From the NCBI GenBank assembly GCA_033065855.1, contig JAVXUO010000982.1, positions 28,075 through 92,074 on the forward strand: a DNA stretch of 64,000 bases, read 5' to 3'. This stretch comes from Escallonia rubra. Lineage: Eukaryota; Streptophyta; Magnoliopsida; Escalloniales; Escalloniaceae. Below, in pieces: positions 54,599-64,000 of this stretch. Each line of letters starts with the position of its first letter. Within the stretch, counting starts at the first letter, position 1. The notes beneath the pieces are model-generated. The model saw nothing but the letters and a program-made list of their open reading frames with translations, was not told the origin of the DNA and did no database searches. The position numbers and the translations under genes were made by a program.

Positions 54599-56794
54599 GT
54601 AAGTATTTTGAATTTTCTTATAATTCAATGTTTATTTAAATTGTTGTTACGCTTAAATTGTTCTTACCATAGCCTAAAATTCGTGTTTAGGGCGTCAAAA
54701 TTACGTTTTTACAAATCGGGGTATTACATTCGAAAGATTCGAAAATAGCGATTTTTTAGGCCGTCAAAATTATGATTTTTCACGAATCTATAAAAAATAG
54801 CTAGAGCTAGATTTTGCCAAAGTACAAAAAAGAGACCCTAGTTATTTTTAAAATATCTGCATCATGTAAAAATTTCAGATTTTTCCAAATACTGGAAATG
54901 GGTTAACTGATACGCGCAACCTTGTAACTTCGCAGTGTACTTTAAAATATCAAGCTAGCGCGATTTCGCGCGAAACTTTTTTGAGAACCCTAGGATGTTG
55001 GAAAGTTCCATTCCCCATGAATTCGGGCCATTCCGAAGCCGGTAGCAATTTTTTGCCGAACGGGCTTTTTAGCGCTCGATCCGGACACCGGTTCGGGATT
55101 TTTTGACGAAAAATCCCTAAAATGCTTTTTAGATCAAGGATGCACTCAGCAACCTTCGAATAGCGTCTTAAAGCACGTTTGAGATTTTTTCCGATGCCAG
55201 GGGGCATTTCGGTTATTCGCCGCCCGATAGGGGTATTTTCGTAATTTTGCCCCTTTCAACTTTTTTGACATGGGATGCTTACTCCATAAATGTAAGCACA
55301 CCCTAGCGAAGGCGGGGAAGTTCCATTCCCCAGGAATCCGGGCCATTCCGAAGCCGGTTGCAACTTTTTGACGAACGGGCTTTTAAGCGCTCGATCCGGA
55401 CACCGGTTCGGGATTTTTTGACAAAAAATCCCTAAAATGCTTTTTAGACCAAGGATGAACTCAACAACCTTAGAATAGCGTCTTAAATCACTTTTGAGAT
55501 TTTTCCCGATGCCAGGGGGCATTTTGGTAATTCGCCGCCCGAGAGGGGTATTTTCGTAATTTCACGCTGTCAACTTTTTCGAGCGTCAATACTGTTCGTA
55601 AATGTAAGCACACCCTAGCGAAGGCGGCTAGGGTTACTCCCCACGAATCTGGGCCATTCCGAAGCCGGTAGCAATTTCTTGCCTATGAAACTTTTAAGCG
55701 CTCGATCCGGACACCGGTTCGGGATTTTTTGACAAAAAATCCCTAAAATGCTTTTTAGACCAAGGATGAACTCAGCAACCTTAGAATAGCGTCTTAAATC
55801 ACTTTTGAGATTTTTCCCGATGCCAGGGGGCATTTTGGTAATTCGCCGCCCGAGAGGGGTATTTTCGTAATTTCACGCTGTCAACTTTTTCGAGCGTCAA
55901 TACTGTCCGTAAATGTAAGCACACCCTAGCGAAGGCGGCTAGGGTTACTCCCCACGAATCCGGGCCATTCCGAAGCCGGTAGCAATTTCTTGCCCCGAAT
56001 TATCTTTTAAGCGCTCGATCCGGACACCGGTTCGGGATTTTTTGACAAAAAATCCCTAAAATGCTTTTTAGACCAAGGATGAACTCAGCAACCTTAGAAT
56101 AGCGTCTTAAATCACTTTTGAGATTTTTTCCGATGCCAGGGGCATTTTGGTAATTCGCCGCCCGATAGGGGTATTTTCGTAATTTCACGCTGTCAACTTT
56201 TTCGAGCGTCAATACTGTCCGTAAATGTAAGCACACCCTAGCGAAGGCTGATTTGAAGCCGTTTCGCGGGGCGTTGGGGTCCTAATGAACCCCGGGCCAT
56301 TTCGGTAATTTGCCGCTCATCGGGTTCTATTTTCCTAATTTTACATTACACGAATTTCCCGAACCACTTTTAGTTCAGGAAAGGGTGTGAGACATCCGAA
56401 AAGTTATACTTTAAAGTTGTGAATTAGATAAAGCTTGTTGGGGCGATGACTGAAAAACTATGAAGCTTTTCTGATGGCAGGGGGCATTTTGGTAATTCGT
56501 ATTCCCGAGAGGGGTATTTTCGTTACTTTGCCCCTTTCAGTTTTTCAAATGACTGCTTCGTCCAGAAATGTAAGCAAAGCACCTGAAAGGTGCTTTCGAA
56601 GCTGATTTGGGGCGTTATGGTGATAATGAACCCCCGGGGGCATTTCGGTAATTTGCCGCTCATCGGGGGCTATTTTGGTAATTTTACATTATACTAATTT
56701 TCCCCGCTATTACACTGCAAATAGAGTCCATTCTTCTTTTATTTAATTCTATGACTTGTTGAGAATGATATAATTTTTATTTTTTAGATTTCAG
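54599..56794 (+). repeat. 5'-UTR intron of right transposase with about 313-bp repeats
   Basis: Donor CAA/GTAAGT (54599) and acceptor TTTTAG or TTTCAG (56787 or 56794). Inside, units with TCGATCCGGACACCGGTTCG recur near 55075, 55388, 55702 and 56013. Each also has GGGGCATTTTGGTAATTCGC and GTAAGCACACCCTAGCG. No coding sequence. Confidence 0.82.
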
Positions 56795-56801
56795 TATAAA
56801 T

Positions 56802-59102
56802 ATGGATGCAACTGGAGGAAATATTTTTTGTGAAGGTTCTGATCCACCTTACTTGGATCAAGTTTTTCAAACACTTGACGAAGTCGAAGCATACTACAGA
56901 GCATATTCGAAAACGATGGGTTTCGGTATTCGAACTAAGACGAGTAGAAAACGGGTGAATACCGATCAAATTGGTGCAAGGTTATTTGAGTGTCATAGAG
57001 GAGCACCGCATGTACCCCCGGTCGTTCCGATCAGTGACGAAGGGACAACAAGACAAAGAAAACGCGACACATTTCCGGGTACCGGCTGCAAGGCCCATGT
57101 GTATGCAGTACACCGGAAAAAAGAAAACCATTGGGTTGTGACGGGAGTGGACTTGAGTCATAATCATCAGTTGATGACTCCCAGTAAGATTGGTCAAATT
57201 CATCAACACCGAGAAATTAGCGCGGCACACAAACAACTGATTTTTACAATGGCCGGGGCTAAAATTCCACCTTCTAAGATGATGGGGGTTTTCTCAAGCC
57301 AGGCTGGGGGGATTGACAAGTTGAGTTTCAACGACGTAGACCTTCGAAATGAACTTCGTGCTCAGAAGAGAGAGTCTTTCGGTAGGAATGATGCTCAAGC
57401 TACCATTGATCTCTTCAGGTGCCTTCAGAGTGAGAATTCTGGATTTTTCTACAGTATCCAACTCGATGATGAGAACCGCATTAGTACTATATTTTGGGCG
57501 GACCCCCGTTCTATAGCTGCTTACCTAAATTTTGGGGATGTTGTGACGTTTGACACCACATACCGCACCAATAAGTACTCTATGCCTTTTGCTCCGTTCA
57601 CGGGGGTGAACCACCACTATCAGTCAATCTCGTTTGGCTTTGCCCTGCTTAGGGATGAGACGGAGGAGTCATTTACGTGGTTATTTGAAACGTGGCTTCA
57701 AGCAATGTATCGTATTCCTCCACAGACCATCATCACCGACCAAGATCTGGCAATGAAAAATGCAATCGCTAAGGTCCTTCCAGATACTCACCATGGCCTG
57801 TGCACGTGGCACATAAGCAACAAATATCCCGAACGGCTTCACCATGTATATGCAAACCATCCGGAATTCAAGACTGACTTTAATACATGTGTGAAGAAAT
57901 CGTTGACGGTAGACGTGTTCGAGGAGAGGTGGGCCACGTTAATGGATGACTACTCTTTGCACAATCATGACTGGTTACAATCGTTGTATGCGATCAAGAC
58001 ACAGTGGGTCGGTGCCTACACCAAGAAGTTTTTTGCAGCCGGAATGACTACGACCTCGAGAAGCGAAGCTATGAATTCATTCTTTGATGGGTACGTAAGC
58101 CAGTCTTCAAGTATAGTGGAGTTCGTACTGGAGATGCAGAAAGCCGTTGATAGGCAATTGTACCGTGAGAGAGAAGCCGACGCGGCTACGGCTTACAAGG
58201 AAAGAGCCATACTACTCTTTTCACCTTTGGAGGCTCATGCGGCTCAAGTCTATACCAAGGAAATGTTTAGACAGTTTCAAGAAGAACTACTAAAGTCGAA
58301 TCAATATGGCATGACAAAGTTGCACGAGTATTCCACCAGAGAGCTCAAGGTTTATGCTTTGACGAACGTAACGAATTTTCCCAATCCGTGCTCTTCGTCG
58401 ACTCCGAGGAACAGAAGACATTTTACCGTGGCTAAATGTATGGACACCGGGTTGGTAAATTGCAACTGTCAATTGTTTGAGCATAAAGGTATACTTTGTC
58501 GACACGCGTTGAGGGTTTTGATCTCGAAGAATGCTAGTGAAATCCCTCAACAGTATATCTTGGAACGGTGGACGAAGGAAGCCAATAGAGTCCACGGTCA
58601 CATTCCTTACGTGCCCAATGTTTCAGTTGATTTCGAGCAATCTGAGCCGCTGCGATATAATCACCTTTGTAACATCATGCACAGTTTATCATTGGATGCA
58701 GCGTCAACGTTTGATGGGTACAAGTATCAAGTTGAAGCAGCCGCACGGGATACGGCTAAGCATGCACAGTTTAGGATGGCTGATCCACAAAGACGGGACA
58801 CTCCGACTACTCGGACGACTCGAGCCGGTAGATTCAATCGAGGCAAACAGCCAGTCATTGACGGCACTAGCATGCAAGGTGAGGAGGACGACATTTTTGA
58901 TCCAATTATTTCTCAAACAAAAGGGCGAAAACGAGAAATACGCATGAAGAATCCGATTGAAAAAGAAACGGGTCAAAAAAAATTGCGAAAGTGTGCGTTG
59001 TGTAATAAGATGACTGATCATGACAAGAGAAACCATTATAAAGCGTTAGGTCTTGCACCTGGCAGTATGGTCGAGGAGGACGATGATGATGAAGAGTGTT
59101 AG
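56802..59102 (+). CDS. MULE transposase, MURA/FAR1-like, intact 766 aa
   Basis: It is the closest relative of the protein at 632-2923; most residues are identical and the few differences are scattered. It has the FAR1-type zinc-binding N-terminus, FDTTYRTNKYSMPFAPF (Asp near 250), TDQDLAMKNAIA (Asp near 313), CTWHISNKYPERLHHVY, SRSEAMNSFFDG (Glu near 420), SWIM finger CNC...CRH (553-569), C-terminal CALCNKMTDHDKRNH and acidic EEDDDDEEC end. It has one open exon, with the ATG about 7 nt after the splice acceptor. All expected catalytic and zinc residues are present, so it could be functional. Transcription probably starts in the element end. Confidence 0.95.
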   Translation: MDATGGNIFCEGSDPPYLDQVFQTLDEVEAYYRAYSKTMGFGIRTKTSRKRVNTDQIGARLFECHRGAPHVPPVVPISDEGTTRQRKRDTFPGTGCKAHVYAVHRKKENHWVVTGVDLSHNHQLMTPSKIGQIHQHREISAAHKQLIFTMAGAKIPPSKMMGVFSSQAGGIDKLSFNDVDLRNELRAQKRESFGRNDAQATIDLFRCLQSENSGFFYSIQLDDENRISTIFWADPRSIAAYLNFGDVVTFDTTYRTNKYSMPFAPFTGVNHHYQSISFGFALLRDETEESFTWLFETWLQAMYRIPPQTIITDQDLAMKNAIAKVLPDTHHGLCTWHISNKYPERLHHVYANHPEFKTDFNTCVKKSLTVDVFEERWATLMDDYSLHNHDWLQSLYAIKTQWVGAYTKKFFAAGMTTTSRSEAMNSFFDGYVSQSSSIVEFVLEMQKAVDRQLYREREADAATAYKERAILLFSPLEAHAAQVYTKEMFRQFQEELLKSNQYGMTKLHEYSTRELKVYALTNVTNFPNPCSSSTPRNRRHFTVAKCMDTGLVNCNCQLFEHKGILCRHALRVLISKNASEIPQQYILERWTKEANRVHGHIPYVPNVSVDFEQSEPLRYNHLCNIMHSLSLDAASTFDGYKYQVEAAARDTAKHAQFRMADPQRRDTPTTRTTRAGRFNRGKQPVIDGTSMQGEEDDIFDPIISQTKGRKREIRMKNPIEKETGQKKLRKCALCNKMTDHDKRNHYKALGLAPGSMVEEDDDDEEC

Positions 59103-59189
59103 GGTTAATGTTTCAGTTGTATAACGAATAACGTTTATAATGTTTAAATTTGTGATTTGGTTTGTTGAATCTTTAATTTGTGATTTGGT

Positions 59190-59940
59190 TTGTTCTTCCG
59201 AAAAATCTCGTAATTTTTTTTGTCATTTCTTTTTTGCTCATTGCACCTCAGGCACGCTAGTTAGCCCATTCGTAAGAATTTCGGCGAAAAACGAGACACA
59301 TTATTTTTTGGGTTTTCCTAGGAAGGCCTATTCGGGCACACTTTAGGGCACAATTCATAGCTTCCGAAAAATCTCGTAATTTTTTGTCATTTCTTTTTTG
59401 CTCATTGCACCTCAGGCACGCTAGTTAGCCCATTCGTAAGAATTTCGGCAAAAAACGAGACACATTATTTTTTGGGTTTTCCTAGGAAGGGCCTATTCGG
59501 GCACACTTTAGGGCACACTTCATAGCTTCCGAAAAATCTCGTAATTTTTTTTGTCATTTCTTTTTTGCTCATTGCACCTCAGGCACGCTAGTTAGCCCAT
59601 TCGTAAGAATTTCGGCGAAAAACGAGACACATTATTTTTTGGGTTTTCCTAGGAAGGGCCTATTCGGGCACACTTTAGGGCACACTTCATAGCTTCCGAA
59701 AAATCTCGTATTTTTTTTTTGTCATTTCTTTTTTGCTCATTGCACCTCAGGCACGCTAGTTAGCCCATTCGTAAGAATTTCGGCGAAAAACGAGACACAT
59801 TATTTTTTGGGTTTTCCTAGGAAGGGCCTATTCGGGCACACTTTAGGGCACAATTCATAGCTTCCGAAAAATCTCGTAATTTTTTTTGTCATTTCTAGTT
59901 AGCCCATTCTTTTTTGCTCATTTCTTTTTTGCTCATTGCA
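59190..59940. repeat. 165-168-bp tandem array 3' of right transposase
   Basis: CTTCCGAAAAATCTCG recurs at about 59196, 59361, 59526, 59693 and 59861. Each unit also holds CTCATTGCACCTCAGGCACG and GCCTATTCGGGCACAC. It is the inverse of the array at 1-535. It separates the convergent transposase and PMD-Ulp1 genes. Confidence 0.93.
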
Positions 59941-59942
59941 CG

Positions 59943-62900
59943 CTAATTAGGATAATGGTAATGAAGCCATCTAGCTTCATTTTTTTTCAGCTCCCAGGCT
60001 ATCCTATACCTAAACGTCAAGGCAGCCTTCCTTGTCCACGACGTATATCTGAGCACCTCCGAGCGAGCAATGTAGTCCATGTACTTGAGGACGTAAATCC
60101 CGCAATCATGACTGTTATATTGCTTTGGTCGGTCATGTATCATCTCGACCGTCCAAGGATCTACCGTCGAATTCCTGGTGATGGATTCCCCCGAATAATC
60201 TCGGCACGCTAGCGAGAAGATAGTAGTCTGCATGTAACAATAAAAAAAGGTCATCAATATATGTTACAATAAGAATATACTATGAGCCAAGGTCAACCGA
60301 AAAAAACTAACCACTGCAGTGATGTACTCGCTGTATGTCTGTGCCAGCGACCGAAAGGGAGAGTCCTCCCGTAGGCTATCGTATATGTTGACCAATCTGT
60401 TCGCTGGATAGAGAACTAATAGGAACCAGTGGTGTTCGTGATGGCAAGGCATCATGACAAGGTTCGCATGAGCAGCGTGACATTGATTCTCTGCGGTCAA
60501 CAGGGCTAACAAGTTTCCAGCTGGTTTCCACTTACCCATGCCTGCCCCTCGCCTCCTCCACTTCTGTGAACTCCCTCATGCTGGTCACCATTAATGGGAC
60601 AAGATAAGTGGGATACATGTTAATATTCAAATCTTCGCGCTGGTTATAACGTAGCTCTCTAATCCGGAGCAGATCTATATACGCGTTCATGACAAAATTT
60701 GAAATATCTGTCTCCGGTGCCAACATTCTCACATCCGTGTGACCTAGCAATGTTCCAAGAGGAAAGTCTGTTGAATCGTTGACAGGCTCAGGCCCGAAGT
60801 AGTGCTGGTCGATCCAACCCCGCTTCCATCGCCCCAATGGCTTTGTCGCTTGTCCTTTATCCGACCGGTTGCTTGGGCGCGAGGCCTGGGTGCCTACTTG
60901 GGTCACTTGACTCTGGCGCTGAGAGTCGTACGTGTCAGGAGGCAAGCGACTAGACGGCTCCCACACCTGACTCTCGGGCTGAAACCCGTACGCGTCAGGA
61001 GGCAAGCCACTAGACGGCTCCCACACGACGTTCGGGCATGTACGCGTCAGGAGGCAAGCCACTAGACGGCTCCCACACCTGACTCTCGGGCTGAAACCCG
61101 TACGCGTCAGGAGGCAAGCCACTAGACGGCTCCCACACCCGACGTTCGGGCTACGCGTCAGGAGGCAAGCCACTAGACGGCTCCCACACCTGACTCTCGG
61201 GCTGAAACCCGTACGCGTCAGGAGGCAAGCCACTAGACGGCTCCCACACCCGACGTTCGGGCTATGTACGCGTCAGGAGGCAAGCCACTAGACGGCTCCC
61301 ACACCTGACTCTCGGGCTGGGGCTGAGAGCCGAACGGGTCAGGAGGCAAGCGAGTAGACGGTTCCCCTTGGTAACCCCGGTACGCAACACCAAAGTTGTG
61401 AAGATCAGTCTTGTACGACTCAACGGAGCTCTTGAAACTGTCAGGCGCATGCGCGACATACCAGTCAAACCGCTCGAGCTGCTTGAACATCTCAGTGCCC
61501 TTGTCAACCTACAAACATGCATAGACAAATCACCGTCATCATTTCAGGCATGGTCGAGAAGGTGCGCAAATAAATATTGAAACGACACTCAAGCTGACTT
61601 ACAATGCTCAATGCCCAGAACTGGTCATAGACCTCACGTGGCGCGTACGATGACGTCCTCACTTCGGAAGGGCGATTCACCCTCGTGCGCGTCACCCTGA
61701 GAAACCACTGTAAGTATTCCTCAGTACTGGTGCCGTCGTCCTTGAGCGATACAAGGCTATCATACGTTTCCTGCCAGGTATTCCACTGATCCACCTCGTC
61801 ACCCAACAAAATCAAGGCATTAGCCACCTCGAAGTTCGGCCCTCGACCACCCCTGTATGGCCGCATGTCTACAGCGAGTTTTGGAATCCCTTGTGGACAG
61901 CCAGCTTGCTTCATAGCTCGATCGGGCATCTGAAACTCACATACTTCGAAATGAATAAGTGGCACCCGAACCAAACCTGCCAGCACGTACGACACCGGCA
62001 GTTGCCAACACGTCTCATCCAACCGATGCATCACCTTCCCATATGGCTGCCACGTCACCAGGGATGCATCCATCATATCTAGTTCCCCCCGATAGAACAT
62101 TAGATTGTGGTGAGGGTCTACCCGTTTAGTCCGTCTGGGCCTAGGCCCCCAGGCCCACACCCTAGGCCACGTCTCATCGGAATCAGCTACGGGCTGTGGA
62201 CGACCCGTGGGTAGCCTCTCGTAAGACCAAACCTGTGAATGCAAACATAATATGGAATTAGTTATTAATCACGAATATATTGACACGTCAACGAAGAATA
62301 TTAATGCTCAAACCTGTAACAGAGTGATGCAGGCGGCAATGGACTTGGCACCCTTTCTCGTAGCTTTGTGCAATGCTCGATATAGGTGCGCAAGGACAGC
62401 TGAACCCCACGAATACGAGTATACCTCCCCAAGATCCTCCAAGAACACCATATACTTCGGATGCACCGTGTTTTTTTTTTGCGTCGGAAGTAATATAGAT
62501 CCAATAATATACAAAAGGAATGCCTTCGTATACACCGAAAAATCATGAGGAGTGTATTCATCCGGTAGCTCGCCGTACTGCTCTCTCAGCCATTTAAGTT
62601 TTATGCCGTTGGTTGTAAGAGCTTCCCTTGGAATTCCCGGAAAATACTGCATAGCCATCTTCGCTATGGATGCAGACCCATTACTCGAAGTAATGGGTCT
62701 ACCGTGACATGGGATTCCAAGTATAAATCCAACGTCCTCTAATGTAATAGTCATTTCACCAAACCGGAAGTGAAATGAGTTCGTCTCGCCCCTCCATCGT
62801 TCAACTAGAGCAGATATAAGGCAATCGTCGTGCCGAGCCCAAATCCCGCAATCGGTGAACACCGTCAAATTTTGATCTCGCAGTAGTTCTATTTGTTCCT

Positions 62901-63045
62901 CATTCAGTACCCACTCGGAATGGCCACTTGTGCTTTGACGTGTTTCCAAAACACCCCTATCGACACCGTTAAATACGTGCCTCGCGACGTGGTCATCGTC
63001 ATCGTATAGGATTGATGTATCATGAGGTCCAGGGTTGAAATCCAT
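59943..63045 (-). CDS. PMD-Ulp1 fusion gene of family A MULE (frame changes in linker)
   Basis: Exons (minus): 63045-62314, 62232-61603, 61508-60312 and 60227-59943. All junctions are GT...AG and the first two are phase 0. Exons 1-2 give a plant mobile domain (MDFNPGPHDTS; ALVERWRGETNSFHF; TLEDVGFILGIPCHGRP; HLYRALHKAT; DRAMKQAGCPQG). Exon 3 has a Pro-rich repeat linker and the first half of the Ulp1 fold (His in HHWFLL, Asp in NIYDSLRED). Exon 4 has Gln and Cys in QYNSHDCGIYVLKYMDY. The frame changes once inside the 60-bp repeats (61230-61060) and back near 60535, so either the gene is broken or these two places contain errors or unusual splicing. Function by domain: SUMO-type protease joined to a PMD protein. 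A 5'-UTR intron acceptor (CTTACAG) lies 2 nt before the ATG. Confidence 0.85.
60940..61320 (-). repeat. Coding minisatellite in the PMD-Ulp1 linker
   Basis: The unit is about 60 bp and contains GTCAGGAGGCAAGCCACTAG and GGCTCCCACAC (plus strand). In the linker frame it gives WEPSSGLPPDAYGFQPESQV. Six or so units occur, some shortened (CCGACGTTCGGGC in place of CTGACTCTCGGGCTG). The shortened units change the frame, giving an alternative CGSRLVACLLTRTGF reading. Confidence 0.9.
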
Positions 63046-63199
63046 ATCTGTAAGAACAAAATATAATCGTACATTAACTTAGCGTCCATAATATTTACAT
63101 TCCAAAACTGTAACTGAATCGTTAACCTAGCTTACCAACGCAATAACAATAGTCATTAAATCATTACTTTAATGTATGAAAACCATTCCTCACTTCCCA

Positions 63200-64000
63200 C
63201 GACTCCGAACGCTTAATAACCCTAGCCGCCTTCTCTAGGGTTTGCTTACATTTACGGACTGAGCAGTCATTCGAAAAAGTTGACAGCGTGAAATTACGAA
63301 AATACCCCTATCGGGCGGCGAATTACCAAAATGCCCCTGGCATCGGAAAAAATCTCAAAAGTGATTTAAGACGCTATTCTAAGGTTGCTGAGTTCATCCT
63401 TGGTCTAAAAAGCATTTTAGGGATTTTTTGTCAAAAAATCTCGAACCGGTGTCCGGATCGAGCGCTTAAAAGTTTCATAGGCAAGAAATTGCTACCGGCT
63501 TCGGAATGGCCCGGATTCGTGGGGAGTAACCCTAGCCGCCTTCGCTAGGGTGTGCTTACATTTACGGACAGTATTGACGCTCGAAAAAGTTGACAGCGTG
63601 AAATTACGAAAATACCCCTCTCGGGCGGCGAATTACCAAAATGCCCCCTGGCATCGGGAAAAATCTCAAAAGTGATTTAAGACGCTATTCTAAGGTTGCT
63701 GAGTTCATCCTTGATCTAAAAAGCATTTTAGGGATTTTTCGTCAAAAAATCCCGAATCGGTGTCCGGATCGAACGCTTAAAAGCCCGTTCGGCAAAAAAT
63801 TACTACCGGCTTCGGAATGGCCCAACTTCCTGGGGAATGGAACTTCCCAACATCCTAGGGTGTGCTTACATTTATGGAGTAAGCAAGACATGTCAAAAAA
63901 GTTGAAAGGGGCAAATTACGAAAATACCCCTATCGGGCTGAATTACCGAAATGCCCCCTGGCATCGGGAAAAATATCAAACGTGCTTTAAGACGCTATTC
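63200..64000. repeat. Inverted subterminal repeats upstream of right PMD-Ulp1
   Basis: Units of about 317 bp (GGTGTCCGGATCGA near 63443 and 63760) match the reverse complement of the transposase intron repeats at 55075-56230, including GCCGCCTTCGCTAGGGTGTG. They lie in the presumed 5'-UTR intron of the PMD-Ulp1 gene. Confidence 0.9.

Larger units (their letters stand above)
53891..64000 (+). mobile_element. Right MULE, family A, clipped by window end
   Basis: It begins GGGGTTCGATACACACCCACC against (TA)n. Order: palindromes, TATA, leader exon, repeat-filled intron, transposase (+), 168-bp array, PMD-Ulp1 gene (-), and inverted copies of the intron repeats (63200-64000) that must continue to the far end. 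The element exceeds 10 kb. It is the sister of the left element (1-5993). Confidence 0.87.

Noticed and set aside
54950..56236. Repeated short minus-strand frames (about 70-90 codons) with similar products
   Set aside because: They arise from tandem copies of an intronic repeat; the frames contain no domain and differ at their ends.

Overview
The window is nuclear DNA of a flowering plant, probably a eudicot. It is AT-rich and repeat-dense, has spliced plant-type genes (a CYP71-clan P450, FAR1-type MULE transposases, plant mobile domain proteins) and carries many classes of plant transposon. I see no prokaryotic gene organisation and no rRNA, tRNA or CRISPR locus. Almost everything here is mobile DNA, much of it nested. 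The one apparently intact host-type gene is a two-exon cytochrome P450 on the minus strand (18517-20592).

Layout. 1-5993: the 5' part of a large Mutator-like element (MULE) read leftwards, with an intact 763-aa FAR1-type transposase. 5994-8550: microsatellites and an eroded hAT end. 8556-10320: gene fragments on the minus strand (an unidentified last exon, an RRM protein fragment, and a P450 exon-1 copy split by a 679-bp hAT MITE with 8-bp target duplications). 10390-18290: LTR retrotransposon pieces, mainly a decayed, 3'-truncated Ty3/gypsy element. 18517-23100: the P450 gene and a duplicated upstream block with CACTA-like ends. 23440-35400: a minus-strand Ty1/copia fragment, then a broken endogenous caulimovirid sequence interrupted by a 3041-bp solo LTR (5-bp TSD), a 362-bp TRIM (5-bp TSD) and a 1119-bp non-autonomous MULE (9-bp TSD). 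35742-48029: a complete 12.3-kb MULE. 48064-48256: a related 193-bp MITE. 48514-49420: another MITE. 49627-53634: a complete 4008-bp hAT element with a perfect 8-bp TSD. 53891-64000: a second copy of the first MULE family, clipped by the window end, with an intact 766-aa transposase.

The most interesting system is the pair of MULE families. In both, a MURA/FAR1-type transposase is transcribed inward from one end. A multi-exon gene coding for an N-terminal plant mobile domain (PMD), a variable linker and a C-terminal Ulp1-type (C48) cysteine protease is transcribed inward from the other end, the place mudrB holds in maize MuDR. Both genes have 5'-UTR introns, and in the right element these are filled with related subterminal repeats. 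The complete element also carries a B3-domain gene, two related small genes on opposite strands and about 25 copies of a palindrome. Both families, and the MITE, lie directly against (TA)n microsatellites. In the 12.3-kb element the transposase, B3 and PMD-Ulp1 genes all carry disabling changes. The two flanking transposases of the other family are open from end to end.
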